From the NCBI RefSeq assembly GCF_013166515.1, contig NZ_JABKKJ010000002.1, positions 62,001-126,000 on the forward strand: a stretch of DNA of 64,000 nucleotides, in the 5' to 3' direction. A model generated the notes under the pieces. The model searched no databases and was not told where the DNA came from. It saw only the letters and a list, made by a program, of their open reading frames with translations. Each line of letters begins with the position of its first letter. Position 1 is the first letter of the stretch. Made by a program: the position numbers and the translations under genes. The stretch is from Xylanibacter caecicola. Its GTDB lineage: Bacteria > Bacteroidota > Bacteroidia > Bacteroidales > Bacteroidaceae. Positions 49,534 to 59,138 of this stretch are shown here, piece by piece.

Positions 49534-50433
49534 ATGGCAAATTATATACGATTTGATTGGGCGATGAAGCGTATGCTTCGTAATAAAGCCAATTTCGGTG
49601 TTCTTGAAGGACTGTTGACAACGTTGCTCAGAGAAAAAATAACCATCCGTCACATGCTTGAAAGTGAAAGCAATCAAGAAGAAGAGTACGACAAGTACAA
49701 TCGTGTGGATATGCTGGCGGAAAACTCTAAGGGTGATCTGATACTGGTAGAGGTGCAGAACAATAATGAGTTCGCTTATTTTCAGCGCATGCTTTTCGGA
49801 ACATCCAAACTCATCACAGAGTATATTAGTCGCGGAGAGGGATACGATAAGATAAGGAAAGTGTACAGTGTAAACATTGTTTATTTCTCACTCGGTCATG
49901 GAACTGATTATGTATATCATGGCACTACCGAGTTCAGAGGAATACATGATAACGACATTCTGCAGCTGTCACCATTTCAGATGGAAAAATTCAAGGAGAC
50001 AGAGGTTTGCAAACTCTTTCCCGAATACTATGTATTAAAGGTCAATGACTTCAACCGTCTTGCCAAAACACCGCTCGATGAATGGATTTACTATCTGAAT
50101 ACAGGTAATATTCCGGACGAATCAAATGCTCCCGGACTTGAAGAGGCAAGGCAGCGGTTGCTGCTTGACCGCATGACAAAAGACGAACTTGCCGCTTATT
50201 ATAGGCACCTTGATAACATAGTGATATTGCGTGACAATATAACGACAGAACGTGCTGAAGGAAGAGCCGAAGGAAGAGCTGAAGGAAGAGCAGAAGGAAG
50301 GGTCGAGGGGGAAGCCGAAGGACGTAACAAGGAGAAGAAAGATATCGCCCGTAAAATGAAGGTTTTGGGTATTGACACGGCAACGATAGTGGGAGCTACA
50401 GGATTGAGCGAAAGCGATATTTCTGCATTATAA
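49534..50433 (+). CDS. Rpn-type PD-(D/E)XK nuclease, copy 1
   Basis: A 299-residue protein of the recombination-promoting nuclease/transposase-like family (PDDEXK_2). NYIRFDWAMKRMLRNKANFG at the start and the catalytic set D59 (NRVD) and E73-x-Q75 (LVEVQ) are present. Residues 241-264 are six AEGR-like tetrapeptides forming a charged helix, followed by a small helical tail (ARKMKVLGIDTATIVGATGL). No terminal inverted repeats flank it, so it is not a complete transposon. A methionine at 214 (nt 50173) could start a C-terminal fragment, as known for E. coli Rpn proteins. A paralogue lies at 60299. miaA follows after 21 bp. Confidence 0.88.
   Translation: MANYIRFDWAMKRMLRNKANFGVLEGLLTTLLREKITIRHMLESESNQEEEYDKYNRVDMLAENSKGDLILVEVQNNNEFAYFQRMLFGTSKLITEYISRGEGYDKIRKVYSVNIVYFSLGHGTDYVYHGTTEFRGIHDNDILQLSPFQMEKFKETEVCKLFPEYYVLKVNDFNRLAKTPLDEWIYYLNTGNIPDESNAPGLEEARQRLLLDRMTKDELAAYYRHLDNIVILRDNITTERAEGRAEGRAEGRAEGRVEGEAEGRNKEKKDIARKMKVLGIDTATIVGATGLSESDISAL
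50254..50325 (+). repeat. 12-bp tandem repeat coding AEGR (6 units)
   Basis: Imperfect GCTGAAGGAAGA-type 12-mers encode the tetrapeptide AEGR, degenerating to VEGE near the end. In-frame units could be gained or lost. Confidence 0.85.
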
Positions 50434-50454
50434 TGTCGTTGAAGAAGCTGGGAA

Positions 50455-51405
50455 ATGAATAAACTTGTGACCATACTCGGACCAACGGCAAGTGGAAAGA
50501 CATCTATTGCCGCCGCGTTTGCAGCGGAGACGGGAGCCGAGATAATAAGCGGAGACAGTCGTCAGGTATACAGGCGCATGGATATAGGAACGGGAAAAGA
50601 CCTTGCCGACTATGTCGTGGATGGCAGGAAAATACCATATCACCTTATCGATATAGTAGAACCGGGAACCAAATACAATCTGTTTCAATATCAGCAGGAT
50701 TTCTTACGGGTATACGAAGACTTGACATCACGTGGTGTATTGCCTATACTGTGTGGCGGTACGGGACTGTACATAGAATCTGTGCTCGGCGGTTACAGAC
50801 TGATGCCGGTTCCCGAGAACAAGGCGTTGCGCGAAAGCCTTTCGGACAAGACGCTGGCGGAACTTGCCGTGATTCTTGAAAGACTGAAGAAAGAAAACAA
50901 TTCGAAAATGCACAACACCACCGATGTGGATACCGTGAAGCGTGCGATACGTGCAATAGAGATAGAGACATATTATAAGACTGTTCCTGTAGGAGAGCGC
51001 AGCTTCCCCGATATCCCTTATATTATAATAGGTGTGGATATTCCGCGCGACGAGCGTAGACGGAAGATTACACAGCGCTTAAGGCAAAGGTTGGATGAAG
51101 GCATGGTGGACGAGGTCAAGGCGTTGCTGGATAGCGGAATAAGACCGGAAGACCTTATATATTACGGGTTGGAGTATAAGTTTGTTACGGAGTATATCAT
51201 GGGACGGCTTTCGTTCAATGAGATGTATTGTTCGCTCGAAACGGCGATACATCAGTTCGCAAAGCGGCAGATGACATGGTTCCGCGGCATGGAGCGACGT
51301 GGCTTTCATATAAACTGGATTGATGCGATGATGCCCATGGAGGACAAGGTCGGCATGATATTGGACATCTGTAAACGGCAGGACAATGCGGATAATCTGC
51401 AATAA
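50455..51405 (+). CDS. miaA: tRNA dimethylallyltransferase
   Basis: A 316-residue enzyme that adds a dimethylallyl group to A37 of tRNAs reading UNN codons. The Walker A motif GPTASGKTS is at 9-17, followed by ISGDSRQVYRRMDIGTGKD (substrate loop), GGTGLYIESVLGGY near 100, and the C-terminal RQMTWFRGM. Length and motifs are normal for the family, although the first half carries a variant DLADYVVDGRKIPYHLIDIV stretch common in Bacteroidota. It lies between the Rpn gene and the lipid kinase, all close together. Confidence 0.96.
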   Translation: MNKLVTILGPTASGKTSIAAAFAAETGAEIISGDSRQVYRRMDIGTGKDLADYVVDGRKIPYHLIDIVEPGTKYNLFQYQQDFLRVYEDLTSRGVLPILCGGTGLYIESVLGGYRLMPVPENKALRESLSDKTLAELAVILERLKKENNSKMHNTTDVDTVKRAIRAIEIETYYKTVPVGERSFPDIPYIIIGVDIPRDERRRKITQRLRQRLDEGMVDEVKALLDSGIRPEDLIYYGLEYKFVTEYIMGRLSFNEMYCSLETAIHQFAKRQMTWFRGMERRGFHINWIDAMMPMEDKVGMILDICKRQDNADNLQ

Positions 51406-51428
51406 GACATATAACATTAGGCTAAGAC

Positions 51429-52358
51429 ATGACAACGGACAAATGGGGAGTGCTGTATTGTCCCAAATACCGCACGGGCAGCAGACATAAATATTGGGAG
51501 AAAGTAAGAAAGACGCTGTGCGACAACGGCATAGACTTCGACTTTGTGCAAAGTGAGAGCGAGGGAAGTGTGGTGCGTCTCATCAACATGATGATAAACA
51601 ACGGATACAGAACCATTGTCATTGTGGGTGGCGACTCGGCTCTTAACGATGCCGTAAACTGTCTTATGGCGGTGGAAAAAGACGTACGCGATGCCGTTGC
51701 CCTGGGTGTTATACCCAATGGGGTGATGAACGACTTTGCCCGTTATTGGGGAATAAAGGAGGGCGATGTGGAGAATATTGTGGCGTGGATGAAAAAGCGC
51801 AGGGTGAGAAAAATAGACCTTGGATGCCTGAGATATACGGACAACAGGGGCGAAAGGCATTCACGCTATTTCCTCAACTGTGTCAATATAGGCTTTATCG
51901 CCAACGTCATGAACCTTCGTGAGCGCACGCGTCGGTTTTTCGGTTCGCGCACGTTGTCCATGCTTTTCTCTTTGTTGCTGCTTGTCTTCCAGCGCCTTGA
52001 ATATAAGATGCACCTTAAAATAAACTCCGATGTGATAAAGCGTAAGATTATGACTGTGTGCATAGGCAATGCCTCGGGCTATGGGCAGACGCCAAGTGCG
52101 GTACCTTACAACGGGATGCTTGACGTGTCGGTGGTGTATCATCCGGGAATTACACAGGTGTTCGAGGGCTTCTATTATCTTCTGTCCGGAGCATTCCTTA
52201 ACCATAAGAGCGTTCATCCGTACCGTACGCGCGAAGTTGTTGTAGAAAAGGCACGCCATGCCCTGGTGAGCATTGACGGAAGACTGATAAGAAAGCCCGT
52301 GGGAAGCTATAAGGTAAGCGTGGAGCAGGAGGTGATAAACTTTATCATACCCGACTGA
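51429..52358 (+). CDS. Diacylglycerol/lipid kinase family protein
   Basis: A 309-residue cytoplasmic kinase of the DAGK catalytic family. GGDSALNDAVN (about 60-70) takes the place of the GGDGT nucleotide loop, and GVIPNGVMNDFARYWGI follows near 97-113. A C-terminal beta-sandwich domain (about 135-300, MTVCIGNASGYGQTPSAVPY) is complete. The likely substrate is diacylglycerol or a sphingoid base; Bacteroidales make sphingolipids, so either is possible. It is 23 bp after miaA and converges with the Crp/Fnr gene, with 9 bp between stops and no terminator. Confidence 0.88.
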   Translation: MTTDKWGVLYCPKYRTGSRHKYWEKVRKTLCDNGIDFDFVQSESEGSVVRLINMMINNGYRTIVIVGGDSALNDAVNCLMAVEKDVRDAVALGVIPNGVMNDFARYWGIKEGDVENIVAWMKKRRVRKIDLGCLRYTDNRGERHSRYFLNCVNIGFIANVMNLRERTRRFFGSRTLSMLFSLLLLVFQRLEYKMHLKINSDVIKRKIMTVCIGNASGYGQTPSAVPYNGMLDVSVVYHPGITQVFEGFYYLLSGAFLNHKSVHPYRTREVVVEKARHALVSIDGRLIRKPVGSYKVSVEQEVINFIIPD

Positions 52359-52367
52359 CTGACGGGC

Positions 52368-53066
52368 TTATCCTTTTGATGATATCCTAACGAGTTCGTC
52401 GTCGTGTATTATCTTGATTTTCTTTCCGTCTATGGTTATGATCTTTTCATCGGCAAATGCCGAGAGAGTGCGTATGGCATTGCTCGTAGTCATATTGGAA
52501 AGGTTTGCAAGATCTTCGCGACTAAGGTTTATTCCCAATGTCGAACCGTCTTCTTTAACGCCGTATTTCTCTTTAAGGAAGAGCAACGCCTCGGCAAGTC
52601 GTCCGCGGATGTGCTTTTGTGTAAGGTTTATTGTGCGTGTGTCCGAGTTGCCAAGTTCGGTGGATAGCTGTCTGATGAAAAACTTGCAGATGTTTATGTT
52701 TTCGTTCATCAGTTGCAACAGCGTGTCGAGATGTATTAGAGCCACTACCGACGGTTCGAATGCCATTGCACTTGTCATGTAATCCTCATCGGCAAAGAAC
52801 GGTCTGAATCCGAAAATGTCCTGCGGTTTAACCACACGTATTATCTGCTCGCGACCATATACGCCCTCCTTGCATATCTTTATCTTGCCCTTGATGAGGC
52901 ACATCATGTATTGGGGACTGTCTGATTTCCTGTATATGAAGTCGTTTTTCTCAAAGCATTTTATCGTAATGTCGCGATGTATTGCATCCCGCTCGTTGTC
53001 TGTCAGCGGTTCCCAAACGTCGCATATAAACTTTGCAGCTTTATCCTTGTTCTCTTCAATTTCCAT
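52368..53066 (-). CDS. Crp/Fnr family transcriptional regulator
   Basis: A 232-residue regulator. The cyclic-nucleotide-binding-like domain (about 20-140) includes LIKGKIKICKEGVYGREQII and FGFRPFFADEDYMTSAMAFE. The dimer helix and a winged helix (about 155-225) carry ISREDLANLSNMTTSNAIRT-type recognition residues. No cysteine cluster is present. It is divergent from the glycogen operon, and its own -7 element is at 53119-53112. It could control that operon; this is positional inference only. It is only distantly similar to the Crp/Fnr protein at 934-1629. Confidence 0.88.
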   Translation of the reverse strand: MEIEENKDKAAKFICDVWEPLTDNERDAIHRDITIKCFEKNDFIYRKSDSPQYMMCLIKGKIKICKEGVYGREQIIRVVKPQDIFGFRPFFADEDYMTSAMAFEPSVVALIHLDTLLQLMNENINICKFFIRQLSTELGNSDTRTINLTQKHIRGRLAEALLFLKEKYGVKEDGSTLGINLSREDLANLSNMTTSNAIRTLSAFADEKIITIDGKKIKIIHDDELVRISSKG

Positions 53067-53111
53067 GACGATTTATTCAATCCACAATGTCTTTACCTTG
53101 AAAGTATTGTG

Positions 53112-53119
53112 CAAAAGTA
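53112..53119 (-). promoter_or_regulatory. Crp/Fnr gene promoter -7 element
   Basis: The minus strand reads TACTTTTG, 46 bp before the start codon. No clear -33 element was seen. Confidence 0.55.
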
Positions 53120-53213
53120 CAACTTTTCCACGTAAAAGAGGCACACCGATGTTATCCTTTTATGTTATAGAGCATAAAAAAGGGGGTTGTCGGGGAAAAA
53201 AGAAAGCTTTTAT

Positions 53214-53244
53214 TTTGCCTTGAACGATAAAATTAGTATTTTTG
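53214..53244 (+). promoter_or_regulatory. Glycogen operon promoter
   Basis: TTTG (53214-53217), a 19-bp spacer and TATTTTTG (53237-53244). The start would be near 53250, giving an 85-nt leader. The longer reading frame from TTG 53257 would leave almost no leader, supporting the start at 53335. Confidence 0.75.
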
Positions 53245-53334
53245 AACGTCTTATAGTTGTGTGCCGTATGTCTGCGGTGTATGACTTTGATAAATTTGAT
53301 ACAGAGAAACATTTTAAACCTTAATAGAATAACT

Positions 53335-55284
53335 ATGAGTTATCTTCGATTCGAGAAGGCTCTTATGACAAACTTGGAAGAATCACTTTCGAGAGAGTTG
53401 TTGCGTACCAACCGCTCAGGTGCCTATTCCTGTTCCACTATTGTTGATTGTAACACCCGCAAGTATCATGGACTGTTTGTCGTTCCTGTTCCGGAACTGG
53501 ACGACGAGAACTATGTGTTGCTTTCATCAATGGATGTCACGGTGATACAGCACGGTGCGGAATTTAACCTTGGACTACACAAGTACCAAGGGAACAACTA
53601 CAGTCCTAAGGGCCACAAGTACATTCGTGAGTTTGATTGTGATAAAGTTCCCACAACACTATATCGTGTGGGAGGAGTGTTGCTGAAGAAAGAGGTTGTG
53701 TTCCAGCATCATGAGGACCGCCTCCTTATACGCTATACACTTGTCGATGCGCATAGTGCCACGACGGTACGCTTCAAACCTTTCCTCGCTTTCCGCAGCG
53801 TTCGGCAGTTTACGCATGAGAACGGTACCGCAAGCCGTGAATACCATTTGGTAGACAATGGCATAAAGACGCGCATGTATGCCGGATATCCCGAACTTTA
53901 TATGCAGTTCAGCAAGAAGAACGAGTTCGTGTTCAGTCCCGACTGGTATCGTGGCGTTGAGTATCCCAAAGAGCAGGAGCGCGGGTATGCTTCAAACGAG
54001 GACCTTTATGTTCCCGGATATTTTGAGATGAACATAAAGAAAGGCGAGAGCATTGTCTTTGCGGCGTCGACATCTGAAATAAAGTCTTCGGGACTGAAGA
54101 AACTGTTCGACAAGGAAGTGGACACACGTTCTCCGCGTGACAACTTCTTCCATTGTCTTGTAAATGCCGCTCATCAGTTCCATAACAGCAAGGGGGACGG
54201 AGAGGATTATCTGCTTGCCGGATATCCATGGTTCAAGTGCCGTGCCCGCGACACGTTCATCTCATTGCCCGGACTGACTCTGTCCATAGGCGAGCAGGAC
54301 TACTTTGAAGAGGTGATGAAGACAGCAGAGAAAGGACTTCGCGAGTTTATGGAAGGCAAGCCGTTGTCTGTCAAGATATACGAAATGGAACATCCCGATG
54401 TGCCTCTGTGGGCGATATGGGCTGTGCAGCAATATGCAAAGACCGCGGGCGAAGCCGCATGTATGGAGAAATACGGCAGACTTGTTGCCGATATCGTGAA
54501 TTTTGTCATAGAGGGAGGACATCCCAATATGCGTCTCGATGAAAACGGACTTGTTTATTCGGACGGACGCCACAAGGCTGTTACATGGATGAACTCGTCG
54601 GTAAACGGCAATCCCGTCGTTCCACGCACCGGATATATCGTTGAGTTCAATGCTCTTTGGTTCAATGCACTTAAATTTGCAGCAAAACTTGCGGCAATAG
54701 CAGGCAACGAAGAGACCGCAACCGCACTGGAGACACGTGCCGAACTGTGCAAGTCTTCGTTTGTGTCAACGTTCCTCAATGATTACGGTTATCTGTTTGA
54801 CTATGTCGACGGCAATATGATGGATTGGAGTGTTCGCCCCAATATGATATTTGCCGTGGCTCTCGACTACTCGCCCCTGTCGCAGGATCAGAAGAAAGGC
54901 GTGCTCGATGTATGTACGCGCGAGCTGCTCACACCCAAGGGCTTGCGCTCGCTTTCTCCTAAGAGCGGAGGCTACAATCCTATGTATGTAGGTTCGCAGA
55001 TACAGCGCGACTATGCTTATCATCAAGGTACGGCGTGGCCATGGCTGGGCGGTTTCTACATGGAGGCTTGCCTGAAGTTGTATAAGCGTACAAGACTTAG
55101 CTTTATAGAGAGACAGATGGTAGGATATGAAGACGAGATGACGCTGAACTGTATCGGTACCATACCGGAACTGTCTGACGGCAATCCGCCGTTCAGGGCA
55201 CGCGGTGCAATGTCGTTTGCAATGAACGTTGCCGAAATATTGCGAACTCTCGATTTACTTGAAAAATACACATATATTAAATAA
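53335..55284 (+). CDS. Glycogen debranching enzyme (amylo-alpha-1,6-glucosidase)
   Basis: A 649-residue cytoplasmic enzyme. The N-terminal bacterial GDE domain (about 15-235) has RTNRSGAYSCSTIVDCNTRK and YHGLFVVPVPELDDENYVLL. The C-terminal (alpha/alpha)6 barrel (about 285-640) has LLAGYPWFKCRARDTFISLP and QIQRDYAYHQGTAWPWLGGF, the usual glucosidase signature with the general acid aspartate. It removes alpha-1,6 branches from glycogen. MSYLRFEKALMTNLEESLSR at 53335 is preferred to the upstream non-ATG start. It leads a three-gene operon with GT4 and GH57. Confidence 0.92.
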   Translation: MSYLRFEKALMTNLEESLSRELLRTNRSGAYSCSTIVDCNTRKYHGLFVVPVPELDDENYVLLSSMDVTVIQHGAEFNLGLHKYQGNNYSPKGHKYIREFDCDKVPTTLYRVGGVLLKKEVVFQHHEDRLLIRYTLVDAHSATTVRFKPFLAFRSVRQFTHENGTASREYHLVDNGIKTRMYAGYPELYMQFSKKNEFVFSPDWYRGVEYPKEQERGYASNEDLYVPGYFEMNIKKGESIVFAASTSEIKSSGLKKLFDKEVDTRSPRDNFFHCLVNAAHQFHNSKGDGEDYLLAGYPWFKCRARDTFISLPGLTLSIGEQDYFEEVMKTAEKGLREFMEGKPLSVKIYEMEHPDVPLWAIWAVQQYAKTAGEAACMEKYGRLVADIVNFVIEGGHPNMRLDENGLVYSDGRHKAVTWMNSSVNGNPVVPRTGYIVEFNALWFNALKFAAKLAAIAGNEETATALETRAELCKSSFVSTFLNDYGYLFDYVDGNMMDWSVRPNMIFAVALDYSPLSQDQKKGVLDVCTRELLTPKGLRSLSPKSGGYNPMYVGSQIQRDYAYHQGTAWPWLGGFYMEACLKLYKRTRLSFIERQMVGYEDEMTLNCIGTIPELSDGNPPFRARGAMSFAMNVAEILRTLDLLEKYTYIK

Positions 55285-55296
55285 AGGAGGAGCGAT

Positions 55297-56565
55297 ATGA
55301 AAGTATTAATGTTTGGATGGGAGTATCCTCCTCACGTATTCGGTGGACTCGCCACAGCCAATTTTGGTATAACTGAAGGACTGCACGCGCAGGGCGACAT
55401 GGAGATTACGCTTTGTCTGCCCAAGCCATGGGGAGACGAAGACAGGTCGGCGGCAAACATAATAGCCATGAATGCGGTTCCTGTTGCATGGCGCGATGTA
55501 GACTATGAATATGTAAAGAACCGTGTGGGCAATGTTATGGATCCCGAACTTTATTACAAGTTGCGCGACCATATATATGCCGACTTCAACTATATGCACC
55601 TTAACGACCTTGGCGGAATAGACTTTGCAGGAGGATATCCTTCCAACCTACATGAGGAGATAAACAACTATTCCATCATTACCGGAGTGGTTGCCCGCCA
55701 GCAGGAATTCGACATCATTCATGCACACGACTGGCTTACTTATCCGGCTGGTATACATGCAAAGCGTGTCAGCGGCAAGCCATTGTGCATACATGTGCAT
55801 GCAACCGACTTCGACCGCAGCCGCGGAAAGGTTAATCCTACCGTTTATTCAATCGAGAAAGACGGTATGGACAATGCCGACTGCATAATGTGTGTGAGCG
55901 AACTTACACGCCAGACGGTCATCAACCAGTATCATCAGGATCCGCGCAAGTGTTTTACGGTACATAATGCAGTTTATCCTTTGCGTCAGGAACTTCAGGA
56001 TATACCGCGTCCCGACCATACGGACAAGGAAAAGGTGGTGACTTTCCTCGGGCGTCTCACCATGCAGAAAGGACCGGAATATTTTGTCGAGGCTGCCAAC
56101 ATGGTGCTTCACCGCACACGTAACGTGCGCTTCTGCATGGCAGGAAGCGGCGACATGATGGATGCCATGATTTATCTTGCTGCTGAGAGAGGTATTGCAG
56201 ACCGTTTCCATTTCCCCGGATTTATGCGCGGTAAACAGGTTTATGAGTGCCTGAAGGACTCCGATGTGTATGTTATGCCTTCAGTAAGCGAGCCGTTCGG
56301 TATATCACCTCTTGAGGCAATGCAGTGCGGTACTCCGACAATCATATCGAAACAGAGCGGATGTGCCGAGATTCTGGACAACTGTATTAAGGTGGACTAT
56401 TGGGATATACATGCCCTTGCAGATGCCATATATTCCATTTGTCACAACGAAAGTCTGTTCCGTTATTTGCAGGAAGAGGGTAAACGTGAGGTGGATCAGA
56501 TTACATGGGAGAAGGTAGGACTGTGGATACGCGAACTTTATGAGCGTACACTCGGCATGAGATAA
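55297..56565 (+). CDS. GT4-type glycosyltransferase, probable glycogen synthase-like
   Basis: A 422-residue GT-B fold enzyme. The N-terminal GFGG-type loop is MFGWEYPPHVFGGLATANFG; HAHDWLTYPAGIHAKR lies near 147-162; the C-terminal donor site has LGRLTMQKGPEYFVEAANMV and SVSEPFGISPLEAMQCGTP (E-x7-E motif). It has a good ribosome site, AAAGGAGGA, 6 nt before ATG, which is rare in this window. Its order behind the debranching enzyme and before GH57 is typical of the Bacteroidota glycogen locus, so alpha-1,4-glucan synthesis is likely. Another acceptor cannot be excluded. Confidence 0.86.
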   Translation: MKVLMFGWEYPPHVFGGLATANFGITEGLHAQGDMEITLCLPKPWGDEDRSAANIIAMNAVPVAWRDVDYEYVKNRVGNVMDPELYYKLRDHIYADFNYMHLNDLGGIDFAGGYPSNLHEEINNYSIITGVVARQQEFDIIHAHDWLTYPAGIHAKRVSGKPLCIHVHATDFDRSRGKVNPTVYSIEKDGMDNADCIMCVSELTRQTVINQYHQDPRKCFTVHNAVYPLRQELQDIPRPDHTDKEKVVTFLGRLTMQKGPEYFVEAANMVLHRTRNVRFCMAGSGDMMDAMIYLAAERGIADRFHFPGFMRGKQVYECLKDSDVYVMPSVSEPFGISPLEAMQCGTPTIISKQSGCAEILDNCIKVDYWDIHALADAIYSICHNESLFRYLQEEGKREVDQITWEKVGLWIRELYERTLGMR

Positions 56566-56627
56566 GACGCCAAATAAGATGAGTCTGATAGTCCCATAAT
56601 TCTAATAAAACAAAAAATAAAACAACA

Positions 56628-58043
56628 ATGAAAACAATATGCTTATACTTTGAGATACACCAGATAATACATCTCAAGAGATACCGTTTCTTCGATATAG
56701 GTACGGACCACTATTATTATGACGATTTTGAAAATGAGCGCAGCATAAGCGACATCGCAGAGCGCTCGTATATGCCGGCGCTCAATGCCTTTCAGGAAAT
56801 GATAAAGGAGCACGGCAAGTATTTCAAGCTTGCGTTCTCGCTCTCGGGTGTGGGAATAGAACAGCTTGAGATGCATGCACCGCAAGTATTGGCAAAGTTG
56901 CAGGAACTTAATGAGACAGGTTGTGTGGAGTTTCTTGCAGAGCCTTACTCTCACGGATTATCGGCACTTGCCAATGAAGAGACATTTGCCGCCGATGTAA
57001 AGAAGCAGGCAAAGAAGATGAAGGAGTACTTCGGCAAACAGCCCACAGTGCTGCGCAACTCTTCGCTCATATATAGTGACGACATTGGTGCGCAGGCTGC
57101 AGCAATGGGCTTCAAGGGAATGCTGACTGAAGGTGCAAAGCATGCTCTTGGTTGGAAGTCGCCGCACTATGTATACAACTGTGCAATGGCTCCGAACCTC
57201 AAGCTGTTGTTGCGCGATGTAGACCTCAGTGATGACATAAGCTTGCGCTTTAACAATAGTGATTGGGACGGTTATCCGCTTTTTGCAGATACATATATCA
57301 ACCGCATTGCGTCGATGCCTGCTGACGAACAGGTAATAAACATCTTCATGGAGCTTTCTGCTCTTGGCATTGCCCAACCGTTGTCGTCCAATATTCTTGA
57401 GTTTATCAAGGCTCTTCCTGCATGTGCCAAGGAACGTGGCATGACATTCTCTACTCCTACTGAGATTTGTATGAAGATGAACAGTGTCGGCAGTCTGGAT
57501 GTTCCCGACACACTGTCGTGGGTCGATGAGGAGCGTGACGTAAGCTGCTGGCTTGGAAACCCGATGCAGCGCGAGGCATTCAATAAGCTGTACAGCGTTG
57601 CCGACCGTCTGCGCATTGCCAATGACCCACGCATAAATCAGGACTGGGATTATCTGCAGGCAAGCAACAACTTCCGCTTCATGACGACAAAGCCGTCGAA
57701 CGTAGGTCTCGATCGTGGCATATATACATCTCCGTTTGATGCTTTCACCAACTATATGAACATCCTCGGCGATTTCATAAACCGTGTGAACAGTCTCTAT
57801 CCTGAAGAGATTGACAACGAGGAACTCAACTCGTTGCTTACTACAATCAAGAATCAGGGTGATGAAATAGAGATGAAAGACAAGGAGATAGACCGTCTTA
57901 AAGCCAAGGTGGCAAAGATGCAGGCTGAAGAGAAGCCTGCGGAAGAGGCTCCAAAGGCAAAGAAGACAACCAGAAAGCCTGCCGCTAAGAAGGCAACGGC
58001 AGCAAAGACAAAAAAGAAGACAGAGGCAGAAAAGAAGGATTGA
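56628..58043 (+). CDS. GH57 alpha-amylase family protein
   Basis: A 471-residue cytoplasmic enzyme. The GH57 barrel covers about 1-400: CLYFEIHQIIHLKRYRFFDI at the start, LAEPYSHGLSAL near 104 in the place of the family's ExxYHS motif, and VLRNSSLIYSDDIGA. A coiled-coil (about 405-435) and a lysine/alanine-rich tail (KAKKTTRKPAAKKATAAKT) end the protein; the basic tail is unusual for the enzyme and may bind polyanions. It probably trims or transfers alpha-glucans in glycogen metabolism. A strong terminator follows. Confidence 0.9.
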   Translation: MKTICLYFEIHQIIHLKRYRFFDIGTDHYYYDDFENERSISDIAERSYMPALNAFQEMIKEHGKYFKLAFSLSGVGIEQLEMHAPQVLAKLQELNETGCVEFLAEPYSHGLSALANEETFAADVKKQAKKMKEYFGKQPTVLRNSSLIYSDDIGAQAAAMGFKGMLTEGAKHALGWKSPHYVYNCAMAPNLKLLLRDVDLSDDISLRFNNSDWDGYPLFADTYINRIASMPADEQVINIFMELSALGIAQPLSSNILEFIKALPACAKERGMTFSTPTEICMKMNSVGSLDVPDTLSWVDEERDVSCWLGNPMQREAFNKLYSVADRLRIANDPRINQDWDYLQASNNFRFMTTKPSNVGLDRGIYTSPFDAFTNYMNILGDFINRVNSLYPEEIDNEELNSLLTTIKNQGDEIEMKDKEIDRLKAKVAKMQAEEKPAEEAPKAKKTTRKPAAKKATAAKTKKKTEAEKKD

Positions 58044-58060
58044 TGTCATGTCGATATATA

Positions 58061-58098
58061 AAAACGGGCGGTTCAAATAATAACGAACCGCCCGTTTT
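58061..58098 (+). terminator. Glycogen operon terminator
   Basis: AAAACGGGCGGTTC (58061-58074) pairs perfectly with GAACCGCCCGTTTT (58085-58098), followed by TTA. Confidence 0.92.
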
Positions 58099-58441
58099 TA
58101 TGTATATGACTTATATTTAACGTGAGTTTGGAATAAGTAAATCCTAACACGTATGGTGTTAAAATATATTTCGCTTTGTTAATTCTGTCACTGGACTTTG
58201 TAAGAGAAAAACCTTGAAATAGAAATATTATTGCACAAAATGTGCTGTTTTGTGCGTTGTTTTTATAGTTCTTGTGCATTGAAACGGGTAAATTTATGCA
58301 CAAAACAGAGGTTTCTGTGCAACAGATATGTATCAGAACACTGTTTTTAACATTTAGTTTGCCTGTTTCTACCGTTTTTTACACTCCGAAAAGCACGGAT
58401 GAAGTGGTGAAAATGCGGTAATAGATGCTGTTTTACTTGGT
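58099..58441. other. Gene-free stretch before array D
   Basis: No gene seen. CTGTTTTGTGC (58245-58255) is repeated inverted at 58298-58308. ATGCTGTTTTAC (58425-58436) and its inverse just inside array D form a 12-bp-arm palindrome around TTG. Confidence 0.5.
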
Positions 58442-58617
58442 AAAACAGCATTCTTTAGGGTGTAATATACGCTTCGTTATGTCGTAAAACGGCGTGCTTT
58501 ACCTTGTAATATAGCCCTCTTTACCTTGCAATATAGCCTTCTTTACAAAGTGATGAAGCCTTAATTACAAGGTAAAGAGGGCTATATTACAAGGTAAGGA
58601 AAGTCTTATTTGTGAAA
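58442..58617. repeat. 22-nt quasi-periodic array D with inverted end
   Basis: Five forward units of exactly 22 nt start at 58442, 58464, 58486, 58508 and 58530, such as AAAACAGCATTCTTT, AAAACGGCGTGCTTT and AATATAGCCCTCTTT. Three more 22-nt steps (58552, 58574, 58596) continue the period, but the sequence is now the reverse complement: 58568-58597 is an exact 30-bp inverse of 58499-58528. The array lies in a 1.17-kb gene-free region. From 58618 to 59138 nothing else was recognised. Confidence 0.85.
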
Positions 58618-59138
58618 ATTCGAGCGGTAATCCTTTGATAATCATTGGTTTATAATGAAATAGAGCCGTCTTTAATATCTTTTATGTGAGAGAATGCTGT
58701 GATTGAACACATGCTTGCTGAGATTTGATTATACGGGAGAAAGACGTGAGTTGTGCGCGTTGTCGTGTTAAATGAAATACGAGAATTGTTAATTAATGTG
58801 TAATAAGTGAGGCAAAATGGGTAGGGAGAAATCTGGTAAAGACATCCGGTTGTTATCCCGAAACTTATATTTATATAAAGCAGTGTTTTAGTAATTAAAT
58901 ATGTTTTCTTTTTCAGAAAGAGATAAAAATATCTCTTAATTATATAATAAGTGCCTTATTCTTAAAAGGTGTCTCTGCTTTATATTAGTATGTTTTTCAG
59001 TGTATATTGTTTGAATGTTTCGTGAAACACAATATTTTCCTTTTAAAGTGAAATATGATGCTCCGGAGCTTCATGTTGTTATGTGTAAATAAATATGATC
59101 TTAGACAGTTCTGTAATAATAATTTAATGTCAATATGA

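Noticed and set aside
49534..50433. Rpn copy 1 as an intact insertion sequence
   Set aside because: No terminal inverted repeats or target duplications were seen on either side, and the downstream gene (miaA) is only 21 bp away.
56958..58076. 372-codon frame opposite the GH57 gene
   Set aside because: Cysteine/leucine runs come from reading the lysine/alanine-rich tail backwards; no promoter or family match.
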